Shown here: piece by piece, positions 10,931-22,599 of the stretch
Layout: every line of letters begins with the position of its first letter
How positions within the stretch are numbered: the first letter of the stretch is position 1
Assembly (NCBI GenBank): GCA_026874595.1
Contig: CM049315.1
Span: 64,477,389-64,541,388, forward strand
Origin: Sipunculus nudus
Taxonomy: Eukaryota > Annelida > Sipuncula > Golfingiida > Sipunculidae
DNA: 64,000 nt
Direction: 5' to 3'
Notes under the pieces: generated by a model
Databases searched by the model: none
The model's input: the letters and a program-made list of their open reading frames with translations, nothing else
What the model was told of the DNA's origin: nothing
Translations under genes and position numbers: made by a program

Positions 10931-12500
10931 TCCATCCGAGTTCTTTGGGGTCTAATGACCAATTGGCAACTTCACTTTGATACATTTATTCAGAACACAG
11001 TGTTTCAGAACAATAAATCAGCAGCTTTTAAATTTATTAGCATTGTGCATGTGACATCTGACCCGGACCAATCCCAGCTGGATTTAGATGTTGTGAAAAA
11101 TATTTTACTTTCTCATGTATTATTTGCAGGATATGGTTTGGTTTTATCCTTGTAACCAGGCATTCATGCCTCATCATGTAACGAGGAATTTATGCCTCAT
11201 CATGTCTTTGCTTTGATTCTGTCATTTTGAAAATTATTGACAAATTGTATATTGGCACCCCTTGGTGACAGAATATGTATTTTTCATAAAACATAATAGT
11301 TAAATCATTTTAATAAAGATCTGAAGATTAATTATAACTCTTATCTGAAACAATCCAGCACACTTCATCAAAAGAAGGTTGCCCTTAAAAGATAAAGATC
11401 TCAGGCAGTGATCTCCTTTACACACACTGTGAACTCCTTTACAGCTCTTTAATATCACATTCATGGAATGACCTATCGTATGAGTTAGATGTTCTTACTT
11501 TTGCTCAGATATAAAAACAAAAGATGCAAACAAAAAGTAAAAATAAATAAAAGTACTAATTCCGTGCTTAGGGCAACTAAATTGGGGCTTTGAAACAGGA
11601 GAATGAATGATCGTTTTTCATAATGGTACATGTTGCGTCATAGAAAACATTCATGTGGTATCGACGACTCGCTTTCTTGGTACCATCTTCAAGAAACACA
11701 GTGGGGCTGATGTTCAGAATGCAAACTTAGAGTCAATATGGTGACACTACCTCTAAACAATCTGAGACATAAAATTCTTGGTAAAGGAGAACAGTAAAGG
11801 AGTTCACATTCCTGACGTATTGCCTTCTAATATGAACAGCAGTGTTGTGCATTTCTATATTCAATTATTACACAGGGGTCACCAATAGGCTAGCAATATA
11901 GCAGTATGTGTTAAAAGTCTCCCGGAACCATGGTATCTCAGGAACTGAGCGTAAAGGAGATCACATCTCTCTCTGTTTCAATTTTGATTCGTCATATACT
12001 TAATAAAATCAGATGTATACAGAAATAATTGTCGTCAACACAGACCATGTTACCCAGGTGTGTTTTGATATCATTTTACAATCATGAGTGTGTTTTGCCT
12101 GAATGAACACAGCTAATTACTCACCATACTCTTTTTACATTATCTTGCTACTGGATTGAAAATAAAGGATTGCTTTGGCGACATAGCATTTCTTTAAAAA
12201 TCAGTCAATATTTTAAGTTTTCCAAGCAAGAACAAGGACAGTGTGTAGAGTGCCACCTGGTCATTTAAATATGTATATAGCAAGCTAAGAGGATGATCTA
12301 TCCATTGGTACAGGTCCTGAAGTGAAATCCGCCACTGGATTTGAAAAAAAAACATGCTGGCGACATAAAAATACATAAAGTGGACAGTTAAGAAAATCTA
12401 GCCCTGCTAAGGCATTTTTGGGGACTATAAATTAACCTGAAATAACTGGAATTTCATGGCAAAGTCCGCCTAAGAAGGTCCGTCAGCATGAGCTGTATTT
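10931..12500. other. AT-rich DNA with a second GTAAAGGAG motif cluster
   Basis: No gene is recognised. Copies of GTAAAGGAG with a following WWCACA lie at 11408-11421 (minus), 11428-11442 (minus), 11781-11793, 11794-11808 and 11951-11965 (plus). Two are back to back. A short diverged direct repeat (ACTGGATT ... GGCGACATA) recurs near 12151 and 12333. Confidence 0.4.
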
Positions 12501-13607
12501 GTCAACCCCCCCCCCCCCCCCCCCCCAAAGTTTCGAGGGAAGCGTATATTAGCGTCCGCTTAAATACGATTCCCTTTACCAGGTTGCGGATAGAGTCAAA
12601 CATATGTATTATGAAAGACCGATTCATTTTATGCGGTCGCGGTACTTACGCGTCCTATCATCTATAGTGTAGAATGAGATTTATCTTCATATATATTTGA
12701 TGCCCAAATGTCGAAAATGACTGATTTAGCTTAAAAAGGATATGAATTAATGAAAAACGTCAGGTAACAAATTTTCGGACCCTTCCGAACACAAAAAATC
12801 CAAGATAGCCACCATAACCCATAAATGAGTATTGCGTATATAGCGTAATTGCTCGTGTAACAGAATGACGTTCCCTCAGGAACTGGATAAGATGGTGCTT
12901 GCTTTCACTTTATTTGCTTTTAAGCTAATGAATGAAAGCAGGAAATAAGTTTGTATGAGCCCTGTACAGTGACCCCAAGAAATCCAAGATGGCCACCATT
13001 GCAATCTTAAACCAATTAATTAACATATAGAAAAATGCTATTATTGTATATCTGTCGCATAAAATTGAATGATATTCAATCGATTTATATGTTTTTGAAT
13101 GTGTTCTGTAAGTTTCAACTTACCAGGAGTTGCCTGAAGGCCACAGAGGGCAAGTAAGCTCAAGGTCAACGGTATTTACTATAACCTTTAAAGGCGCAGA
13201 GATATCTTGGGCACAACACTGTCATATATTATGTAATTTGCTTTCAAAAGGGAATAATGACATTGATCGGTAAACGAACGTAATTTTAAAAGGTATCATA
13301 CTAATATATACTGTTTTATGGTTTCAAACAGACCTTATGAAATTGATATTTGTGATACCTTTTTTATATTGCTAACTCTTTCATAAGAAGTACCAGGTGC
13401 CTACCGTATTACTTCAAAACAAATATTTAGAATACATTTATGTGGTTAAATGGAAGATTCAAAGATCCAAAAAGCCTTGTTGGTGATCTATATATACAGA
13501 AATGTTTATGGCATATTAATTTATCAAACTATTTCGAGTACCTTGTAGAAACAGAAGGGAGGAATTGGTAGAAAATGTCTGGATATTTTTCAGTGTTGGA
13601 GGTCTCG
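12501..13607. other. Unassigned DNA with a long poly-C tract and a repeated AAGATGGCCACCAT phrase
   Basis: A poly-C run of about 20 bases lies at 12507-12526. The phrase AAATCCAAGATRGCCACCAT occurs near 12807 and 12979. No coding sequence is supported. Confidence 0.3.
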
Positions 13608-13735
13608 AGGCCGGGTTTCGCCGGCCTCGGTCTTGGCCTTGGCCTCGGAAGGCCATGACTCGGCCTCGAGCCCTCCGGCCTCGGTGACTCAGGGCAAGCG
13701 GGTTCGAGGCCGGCTCGAGGCCGCGCACGTTTGAC
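13608..13735. repeat. GC-rich degenerate minisatellite (CTCGGCCTCG units)
   Basis: Variants of GACTCGGCCTCG, TCGAGGCCGG and CTTGGCCTCGG recur many times in a 130-bp island in otherwise AT-rich DNA. The same units (GGTGACTCGGCCTTGGCCTCG) occur at 18568-18627, so this is a dispersed repeat. The minus-strand open frame across it is a by-product. Confidence 0.55.
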
Positions 13736-15658
13736 CTTCTTTGAATATACTCAGCTTGCATTTGTGAACAGGATTTAGGGGGCCCGCGGGCCAATCACCT
13801 GTATTTTTTGGCTCACTCCCGTGAAAAGTGAAGATGCAAGCTTGTTTGGCCCGTAAAAATCTGCCTTCAGGTGCTACACTAATAGCTAGCCCCTCTATTT
13901 TTAATCTCCCTCAGTCTCCATGTAGATATTCTTAATATCCATAATGAACGGTATTACCCGATGTAGCCGATCATTTAATTTAAGCCTTTAAAATAAGTCT
14001 GATTGTGCCTACATACGAGGAACGATCGGTACACTCTCGTACGCCGGTGAGCGGAGAAAAACTGCCGGTAAACCGCTCCCAAAGGCCAAATTTTCAATAC
14101 TGGCATGAGTGAAAACATTCATGAATTGACTTATTAACATGCGCAAACGTTATAAAAATAGAGGAATCGCGTAAAAAGAGACATTGAGCAATAAGAAATC
14201 GTTCTCGTTGGATTACAATTAAAGCGCAAGTTCATCATTGTCGCATTAAATGAGTTCTCTCGACATTCATACTGTCAACCGGCCATGTTGGCATTTAAAC
14301 CATGTGACACGTTGACTGACATGCAGTTGATTTGCATGCATCCCATGCCTAGTCAGTGCTAGACTGGTACCCCGCTCTATAACGGCACCGCTGCTCTAGG
14401 CCAATCATAGACTATGCTTGGCTTGAGGGCCTTAATAGAGCAGGGTACCCGTCTAAGTCACTGTACGCATACGTTCTTGTGATTAGCAGAGAGATGACGT
14501 GTCATAGATAGAGAGCCAATAAGAGGTTCGTAGTAAATTTCACCCCATGTGACTTCTTCATGACAATTTCGGGGGGAAATGTTCACTGACATCGCTTCGC
14601 CTTCAGTTTTTTTAGTGTTTGTTTTTTCCAGCTAAGATCCCGGCGGCACCGTGAGTATATAAAGCAAATGACGCAGGGCTGTATACTGGAACTTGCAACT
14701 GACGATGTCTGGTGCACGATCTCCACAAATCAGATGTTTGTTATCGCTATAAAAAAAATATAGAATTGTGCAATTTCTCCGGTTCTGTAACGATCATAAC
14801 AGGGTTTTGGCAGCAGACGGTTTCTGATGAATCGTCCCTACCATCCATAACTGATCAGATTAATTTAATCGACCGTGTATACCGAATTCTTTTTGTAGTG
14901 TTTCGTTTTAACTGCCCTTGTTTACGTAAATTTATTTTATTTGATTAATAGAGTTTAAAATAAACCTGGAACCTTGTTTTATTTAAATTTAAAACAAAAT
15001 GATAACTTCCAGCCGTACGGTGTTTCATGTGGGGACGTTGACAGGATACCGGTTATTTCACAAGTATTTTTCCCAGCTGACTAGGAAAGAGGATTTTCCA
15101 AATTAAAGAAATTGACAACAGACTGGGAAAATAGATTGATAAATCAGTCTAAATGTCCGCGAGAGTAATATTATCTCGCCCGAGTTCCATTATTGGCAAA
15201 TTCCACGCATATTTAATAAGGTCAGAGGTCAATAGGCTGCTTTGTGGTGTCGCTGCGATAACTTGCGTGTATGGAATGCAATTGATTTGATAAAACTCAA
15301 CAGAAATATTAATCAATATAAAATCTCGCCTATTAATTTCCAACAAAATCCATCCATAATCAGTGAGGTCAGTGGGTCACCAGACTTTGGTGGCATCATG
15401 GTGACGTAAATATATTATTTGTGAGTGACATGGTCAGTACAAATATTAATCTATACAGTTTCTCACATGAATTTAATTCTCAGCAAAATTCACGCATATT
15501 TAATGAGGTTACAAGACAGAAAACGGGCGCAATATGCACGTATGGGGTGTTCATGTTTTTAAATCAAAACCAAATAAAAAATAAATACCATCGAGGCAGT
15601 GAACGTTATACAAAGAGTACATATGTAGTTAATTATATTTAATCTTTTAAATTTTTTT
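13736..15658. other. Unassigned DNA including a small hairpin at 14354-14463
   Basis: No gene is supported. Arms at about 14354-14382 and 14432-14463 are near-perfect reverse complements containing GGTACCCCGCTCTAT and ATAGAGCAGGGTACC, with a 50-base loop: a short foldback. A TATATAAAG box at 14656-14664 precedes only a 15-codon frame. Confidence 0.35.
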
Positions 15659-17574
15659 TAGCTCAGCTGACTGTAAGTCATCTGAGCTATATCGATCACT
15701 CTTTGTCCGTCGTCCGTCCGGCCATCCGGCCATCCTGTCGTCTGTCCGTTAACAAAGCACATATCGTAACTGCTGGACCTGGAATCTTCTTACTTTACAT
15801 CCAGAGAGGTCCATGAAAAATCTCCTTTGAAATATGGAATTAGGTCTCTGTTACACATATTCACATATCCACATATTCACATATCCACCGAGCTATGGGG
15901 CCCCAAAGTACCCCCCAGAATAGTAAAAAATCTCATACAAAAACTTCAATATCTCATTAACCACATCACTAATGGTCATGATTTTTGGCATACATATTGA
16001 TCATAAGATGTTTCATCAGTTTCTGCAGACTGGTGGCGCCACCTGTATTTCGATTTTTTACGAATTGTTTTCTCTATTGAGACCTTTAAAAATGTTAACA
16101 TCTGTTAACAGGGCACAAATCGATAAGACTGGACCTAGATTCTTCATTCTTGACATTCTGAGAGACCTATAAAAAGTCTCCATGGAAACCAGAAATTAGG
16201 TCTCTGTTACACATATTCTTTGAGCTATGGAGCCCCAAAGTACCCCCTGAATAGTCAAACATTTCATAAAAAAACTTTAATATCTGATTAACTACATCAC
16301 TGATGGTCATGATTTTTGGCATACAGACTGTTCATGAGATGTTTCATCAGTTTCTGCAGACTGGTGGTGCCACCTGTATTTTTCAAATTTTTACAATTTT
16401 TTTCTCTTTTTGAGACCTTTAAGGATGTAGTTATCTGTCAACAGGGTTCAAATTGTAACGACTGGACCTAGAATCTTCATTCTTGACACACAGGGAGACC
16501 CATGAAAAGACTCCATGGAAACCTGAAATTAGGTCTGTGTTACCCATATCCTTTGAGCGGTGGCACATCAAAGTACAGCTCAAAATAATGGAAAATTTGA
16601 TACAAAAGCTGATCATGAAGTATCTGAACAACTAATGCAGAGATCACCATAATGGTTTGTATGGGTATTGATCATGGAGTGTTTCTGCAGACTGGTGGCA
16701 CCTCATGTATTTGTTCGGGTTTTTTTTCGAATTTTTTCTCTATTTTTGACTTTTAAAGATATGAACATCTGTTAACAGGGCACAAATCATAACAACTGCA
16801 CCTAGAATCTTCATTCTTTACACACAGGGAGACCCATGAAAAATCTCCATGGAAACCTGAAATTAGGTCTCTGTTGCCCATATCCATTAAGCTGTATGGC
16901 TCCAAAATACCCCCCAGAATAATGAAAAATTTGATAAAAAAACTCCAGTATTTCAATAACTACAACACTGATGCTCATGATTTTTGGCATACCTATAGAT
17001 CATGACGTGTTCCATCAGTTTCAGCAGACTTGGTGCGCCACCTATATTTTTTTCAAATTTTTACAAATTATTTTCTCTCTTTGTGAGACCTTTAAAGATG
17101 TGGTTATCTGTAAACAGGGTACAAATTGTAACGACTGGACCTAGAATCGTCATTCTTGTCATGCAAGGAGGCCCATGAAAAGTGTCTGTGGAAACCTGAA
17201 ATTAGGTCTCTGTTACCCATATCCTTCAAGCTATAGGACTCCAACGTATCCCTCAGAATAATGGAAAATTTGATACAAAAACTGAAGTATCTGAACAACT
17301 AATCCAGAGACTACCATGCTTCTTTGCATGGATATTGACCATTTAGTGTTTTTATTAGTTTCTGCAGACTGGTGGAGCCACCTGTATTTTTTTTAAAGTT
17401 TACGCATTTTTTCTCTATTTTTGAGATATATTAATACAGACACAATCTCAGCCTGTTGGTTAATTTGTTTGATGCTTCAGTTAAATGGTTATATACTACC
17501 ATTCAGATGATAAAATTTCCTTTTGCAAATCTCTTCCAAGTCAGCTGAGCGTCATGACCTATGGGTCCCTTGTT
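15659..17574 (+). mobile_element. Family A Helentron-like element, second copy
   Basis: It follows an eight-T run and opens with the family A hairpin and GTCCGTCGTCCGTCC block. The array has about five 335-bp monomers, with GGTGGCGCCACC intact at 16032-16043 and mutated versions near 16364, 16695, 17031 and 17370. It ends with GTCAGCTGAGCG, the GACCTATGGGTC hairpin (17556-17567) and CTTGTT. The short minus-strand frames repeated in each monomer are array artefacts. Confidence 0.7.
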
Positions 17575-18393
17575 AAATTTTGACACAAAAATAAGCGGGC
17601 CTGTCATTTTTCTGGCTGACCTGTGAAACCAGTGTTACACAGGGCGAACTGGCCTGTATATTTCCTAGACTTTTTTCTGTTTTTGCTGAGAAATGCCCCT
17701 CACTAGACAGTGGCCTTTGTCCCGCAAGCAAAAAAAAGTATCGGCACTATCGGAAGTATTTGGGGCGCACTTGTTGTTCACCCAAACAAACCTTTATCAT
17801 GAACATTTGCAATTATTAAATATCTCCCCGAAGTTCTTCCATTATTAACTGTTATTAATCATAAAAAAAATATTATTTAAGTATGTGTGATCTTAAAAGA
17901 GAGATCTTTTCCAAGCAGCAATTCCCTAGACATGTCACTTACTTGTGACCATGCCCCGTGATTTTCCTGTTAGCCGGCGCAAACATTGTGTGGAAAGGAC
18001 ACTTATACTGGGTTGTGTAACGCGTGTGAGCAGAGCAAATGCATGAGCACAGCATTATCGCCGCCTTTGGAGGATACGTGCAAGGCACGGAGTATCCTTT
18101 GGAAACTGCGGACATACGATACTACCCTTCTGGGTCAAACTGCGTTTTATCAGCATAACTTTGTACAGTTTTGTATACTTTGTAACTTATGCATCCGGGT
18201 ATCAAAGCAACTTATAAGACCATCACTGAAAAAAAACCATATATACAGACCATTGTGGCCCAAAATATGAATTAAGGTGATTTTTAACCTTTTGGAAACT
18301 ATCGTCGGGGCAAAATACATAGCTGGCAGGAAGGATAGGCCTGAAAATATGTGCAGCATTTCTCAGAATGGTCCAGATGAACTACAAATAAGT
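17575..18393. other. Unassigned DNA
   Basis: I see no supported gene or repeat between the family A element and the TA microsatellite. Confidence 0.3.
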
Positions 18394-18397
18394 TTTA

Positions 18398-18459
<62 letters not shown>

Positions 18460-18490
18460 CGAGCACTAAGAGTGTATATATATATACGCT
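18394..18490. repeat. (TA)n microsatellite
   Basis: An almost uninterrupted TA run of about 60 bases is followed by a second short TA block after GCGAGCACTAAGAG. Confidence 0.85.
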
Positions 18491-18567
18491 ATATAGGCAT
18501 ACATATGGTACTTTTATGAAGGAAATATTTGCCTTCTTAAATATAAGCAGTTTAACTGGTAGATTGC

Positions 18568-18630
18568 GGTGACTCAGCCTCGGCCTTGGATGGTGGTGAC
18601 TCGGCCTTGGCCTCGAGGTTGGTGACTTGA
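18568..18630. repeat. Short copy of the CTCGGCCT minisatellite
   Basis: GGTGACTCAGCCTCGGCCTT is followed by GGTGACTCGGCCTTGGCCTC, the same unit type as the island at 13608-13735. Confidence 0.5.
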
Positions 18631-18648
18631 CTACAACATTAATATTTT

Positions 18649-18815
18649 TAGCTCAGCTAACTATAAGTCATCTGAGCTATAGTCGTGGTCCATTGTCAGT
18701 TGTCCGTCCGTCCGTAGATGTGGCACATTTTGAAACCGTAAGACTTAGGAATCCAAAATTCAGCATAGATGTCCCCAAGATCTCCTACCAAGCCGAAAAC
18801 TGAGTCTTTGCAAGT
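18649..18815 (+). mobile_element. Family A2 5'-end fragment
   Basis: After a TTTTT run it has the A2 hairpin (AGCTCAGCTAACTATAAGTC...TGAGCTAT), the GTCCGTCCGTCC block and the first roughly 100 bases of the A2 interior (GGCACATTTTGAAACCGTAA, GATGTCCCCAAGATCTCCTA). It then breaks off. Confidence 0.65.
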
Positions 18816-19002
18816 GAACTCCTGACCTATACCTGGGTGCACTGAATGAACTCTTGACCTGTTGCTTAATCTGATACAGTTGGCAGTCTGCCAAACCTAT
18901 AAATAGATCCAGACTGACCTTTGGCCTGTTGCCCAATATGAAATAGAAGCCACATCATTGCATAAGCTCACACATTGGCTCCACATGCAGCCCTGAGGGG
19001 CA

Positions 19003-19092
19003 TGACAACCATGAGGTGATCACATGATACACTCATGAGGTGATCACATGCTGCCCATGAGGTGTTCACATGACACCCATGAGGTGGCCTGA
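19003..19092. repeat. Minisatellite, CATGAGGTGATCACATG units
   Basis: About four units of 26-28 bases share CCATGAGGTGNTCACATG. Confidence 0.65.
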
Positions 19093-19099
19093 ATCTATT

Positions 19100-20432
19100 T
19101 ACACATACTGAAAGATTTTGGCTAAAATGCTTTTTTTCTTTCAAGCTGACATATTCATAAACTCTTTACCAAAAATTATCTAGAATAATAAAAGATGCAG
19201 TCCTTTCATTGTTAAAGGTCCAATAATTCTGCCAAAAGTCATTCAAGTAAACTTAAACAAAGGCCACCTAAGAATAATTTTTGTGCAATGTTACAGAAGT
19301 TATAATTGATACAACAATTTTGTAGAAGAACACTATTGCAGTCCTCAGTTTGAAAAAGACATAATAATGGCCATAAGACCAACTTAAGCTTTTCACGACT
19401 CAACCAAAAATCAACAAACTCAATCTATTCTTATCTGATTGAAAGACCCATCTCCTGGGATAATGCTTTTGAAAAATTGGACAATTCAACTTGACGGTTC
19501 AGCATAAACACTATAAGCTGAAAGAGGCTAAAATTATGAGGTTTTAGCCCATAAAAAAACAGGTCAATGTAGGTGGCATCATGAAATCTGTAACTTCAAA
19601 TATGAGTCATGTGACCAACATTTGCACAATACTTGGTAAAGCTAGCTTCTGTCATTTCTGACATTACTATGTCAGTATGCTTACTTGGCCAAATGACTAA
19701 GTTCAAATTCGTGTAACTCCGCTAAAATTCATCAACTTGAGAAGGCTTGCCTCTGGGATCATTTCTATAAAATATTGAACAATTTGACTGGACCGTTTAC
19801 AAGAAGAAGACTTTAAAGGTTTTTCAGCCTTTTTCCTATAAAATTTAAGTAAATGCAGATAACAAAAAAATAAGCTGAATCCTACAATATATGATATGTG
19901 AAAGGTTATTGCATAAAATCTGGGGATGGTAGCTCCTGCTATTCCTGAGAAATAATGGATTAATGTACAGATGACCAATGACCCCAGTACAAAAAATGGT
20001 CAATGCAGGTGGCGCCACCAATACCTGAATTTCATATATGACTGGCATAAAACTGGCATAAAATTTGGTGATGATAGCTCCGGCCGTTTCTGAGATTTTC
20101 ATTTTAGTATGCTTTATTGGACAGATGACTAAGTTCAACTTCCTGTAACTCGGCCAAAATTCACCCAAATTTTATCATTTGAACAAACTTGAGAAAGATG
20201 GCATAAGAGATTATTTCTGTGAAATTTTGAACAATTTGGCTTGACCGTATTGGAGAAGATTTTAAAAAGTTTTCAGCTTTTTCTCGATAAAATCTAAGAA
20301 AATGCAGAGTTTTCAGATGGCTAATTTTTTGCATTAAATTTCATGATGTTAGCTCCAGTCGTTTTTGAGATAGTATGGGTTATCGCACAGATGACGGACG
20401 CTGGACGCCCCCACACCATTGCGCCATCGCTA
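19100..20432 (-). mobile_element. Family B Helentron-like element (partial)
   Basis: It contains diverged tandem monomers with the phrases TGTAACTCGGCCAAAATTC, GGACAATTTGGCTGGAC-like blocks and TTTTTCTNTATAAAAT. GGTGGCGCCACC is at 20008-20019 and a decayed form is at about 19569. The right end has ACGGACGCTGGACGCCCC then GCGCCATCGCTAAAAT, corresponding to the family's 5' end on the minus strand. No 3' end is visible. It is non-coding. Confidence 0.55.
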
Positions 20433-20700
20433 AAATTACTACAGATGCATACTGAATGCAAAATTATAATACAGATACATCTCACTGATGGTAAATTCTT
20501 GAATTAAGTTGAGTATGGATGTCACCAGAAATCGGTGACAATAAGTACGGTGTTTTGTATCATAGTTTAACGAAGTCAGTTCTCTATTGGTATTGACGTG
20601 AAGCGTCTTCCTAAAGCGTTGACAGGTCTTGATTGTATATATATGAAATCCCATCGGCTATCAGCTGATTTTATCTGTGTCACGCATTGAGTGTATTACT
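20433..20700. other. Unassigned DNA
   Basis: No supported gene or repeat. Confidence 0.25.
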
Positions 20701-21560
20701 TCTGGTATGTGGGTCGCCAAGGTGACGCTAGCAGTCAAACCAGGTCACATATAACCTTATATGGGACACTTGAGCCATAAGCCAATCAGAGAACCGGATC
20801 GCCGTATTGTGACGACGATTGTGACGTCAGAGTTCAGGGAGAGACGCTGGAAGCTGCCTTCAGTTGGGTCTTGAAGCTTGAGGTGGCAGCACGCACGCAC
20901 GGGAGTAGGAACATTGAAACGCCAGAAACGGCATAGAAGCAAGCTTCTACATGAGGCAAGGACCCAGCTCATGAGAACTCAGCCGTGCTGCCGACAGAGC
21001 TTCGTATTGGCGATAAATTGAAAGAGCGCTCGTCACCTGCCGGCCTAGTTCAGCTTGACCTAGATACATAACCGCCGTAAGCTGTGAAACCATTGCTACA
21101 CGAGCAAGGTCAAGGACTCTAAGCTCTACGTAAACAAAGAGCGCCATTGCATTCATGTGAACGTAAACCTACCCGGGTCGCTGACAAGCAAGATCAGTTG
21201 AAGATCGCTAAACTCAGAAAGACTAGATCTATATGGTGCTAACCATACGCTAGATTCTACACAAAACAGTAACCAGAGATCTCTGAAGGAACTGGACTTT
21301 ATTGTTTTATACAAACCATGGACTCAGTAAAATATCCTGTAATTTTAATGTGAAGAACTGTCGTATTGACACATCAACGCACACACTCACATTGGTGTCT
21401 CTGTAAGTATTGTCTTGAATTATATTTGTGAATTTAACCTGATGTCTCATAGTTTCTATTGATCTAGGTGTATGATTGTCTGGTATTTTAATACACGTCC
21501 ATAAAAGAACCTGGAAATGTCACCTGTAATGGCCGGGATCTAATTTCTTGATGAGTGAAA
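20701..21560 (+). promoter_or_regulatory. Promoter-like, GC-richer block (possible LTR or noncoding first exon)
   Basis: The block stands out by composition. It has a CCAAT box (AGCCAATCAGA near 20777), a perfect CRE (TGACGTCA near 20822), and a strong splice-donor word CTGTAAGT near 21400. It holds no long frame. It could be the U3/R part of an unpaired LTR or the 5' end of a noncoding transcript. I could not find matching termini, a target duplication or a second copy, so identity is open. Confidence 0.3.
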
Positions 21561-21904
21561 TCAAGTGGCGAGCGTAAACCCATCGTATGGTTTTATAGGT
21601 TATATCCGTTGTAAAGTTTTCACGTTAAGTTAGGGGTGACAATGGATACTAATTATTCATAATCAATGTACAGCCGTCTTTATATACCCACAGAGAGCTG
21701 TATACCTGTAATTGTAAACATTGCCTGGCATGAGGAATATCTAAAATCATAAATCTACATTTTGTGAAAGGTTTTAAAACCATTCTTGTCTATATTAACC
21801 ATAGATAACCTGAAATCTAAATGTCTCTAGAGAGGCATGATGTAACGGATGCTGATAAACTGGTGCCAGGCTAGATGTATCTGCTTCACACAGCTAACAT
21901 ATAT

Positions 21905-22200
21905 GGTAAAATGACTCAATTCAATCTTTATAATTTAGCCAAAATTCATTCTTTGGAACCATAAAAGACAATTATTATAAGAATTATTCAGGGGATTATT
22001 CTTGTAAAATATTAAACAAATTACCCTCAGTGGCGTCAGTCGAAAAATGTTTTGCAGGTTTATAACTCATATAGGAAATTACAGCAAAATGGCTCTGCTA
22101 AGCTTCCCATAACTCAGCCAAAATCACTGAACCAAAACCATTTGAACTTTATCAAGATAGTATGGGCTAACGTACAGACGACGGACGCCGGACAACGCCA
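21905..22200 (-). mobile_element. Family B fragment
   Basis: It carries the family phrases TAACTCAGCCAAAATCACTGAACC and AGACGACGGACGCCGGAC near the right edge, in the same order as the family B ends at 20390 and 60900. It is truncated on both sides. Confidence 0.5.
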
Positions 22201-22480
22201 CACGACCGCATCAGATAAGATAAGATAACATTTATTAGCCTTCAGTTCCAGGAATTTGTCGTTGACTTGCAATTCATTACATAAAAATAAATAAGTAAAT
22301 AGATAAATACATAAAAATAATACATAAAATACATAAAAAATAACACATAACATATTGACTATGCATGTAAATATAAGCATGTAAAAATGATAAAACAGAT
22401 AATTCTGCAGGTAAAACACATAATTCAAAACATTAAATATCTAAGAGGGTTGTGAGTTAAAAAGTTTAATACTGTATGGT
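22201..22480 (-). mobile_element. LINE-like 3' tail fragment
   Basis: Read on the minus strand, an AT-rich untranslated-like stretch ends with CTAATAAATGTTATC and the short tandem tail TTATCTTATCTTATCTGATG, the tail type of many non-LTR retrotransposons. No reverse transcriptase sequence remains. The hydrophobic minus-strand frame here is AT-rich non-coding sequence. Confidence 0.4.
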
Positions 22481-22599
22481 ACGAGATATTTTTTAAAGGA
22501 AGTGGCTAAACAGCCGGCATCCTGCCGGCAGTTAAGTCCACAGGCTAAACAGCCGGCAGGAAAATTGACCTTGCAGGCTAAACTGCCAGCAAATGAATG

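Noticed and set aside
13516-13794. 92-codon minus-strand Arg/Pro/Gly-rich frame
   Set aside because: It lies across the GC-rich minisatellite and has no start context or homologous motif.
14656-14760. TATATAAAG box followed by a possible start codon
   Set aside because: The frame after the first ATG is only 15 codons, and there is no downstream exon signal; not enough for a gene.
22114-22428. 104-codon hydrophobic minus-strand frame as a membrane protein
   Set aside because: It is AT-rich (FYVFYVLFL) sequence in a LINE-like 3' tail and crosses into a family B fragment.
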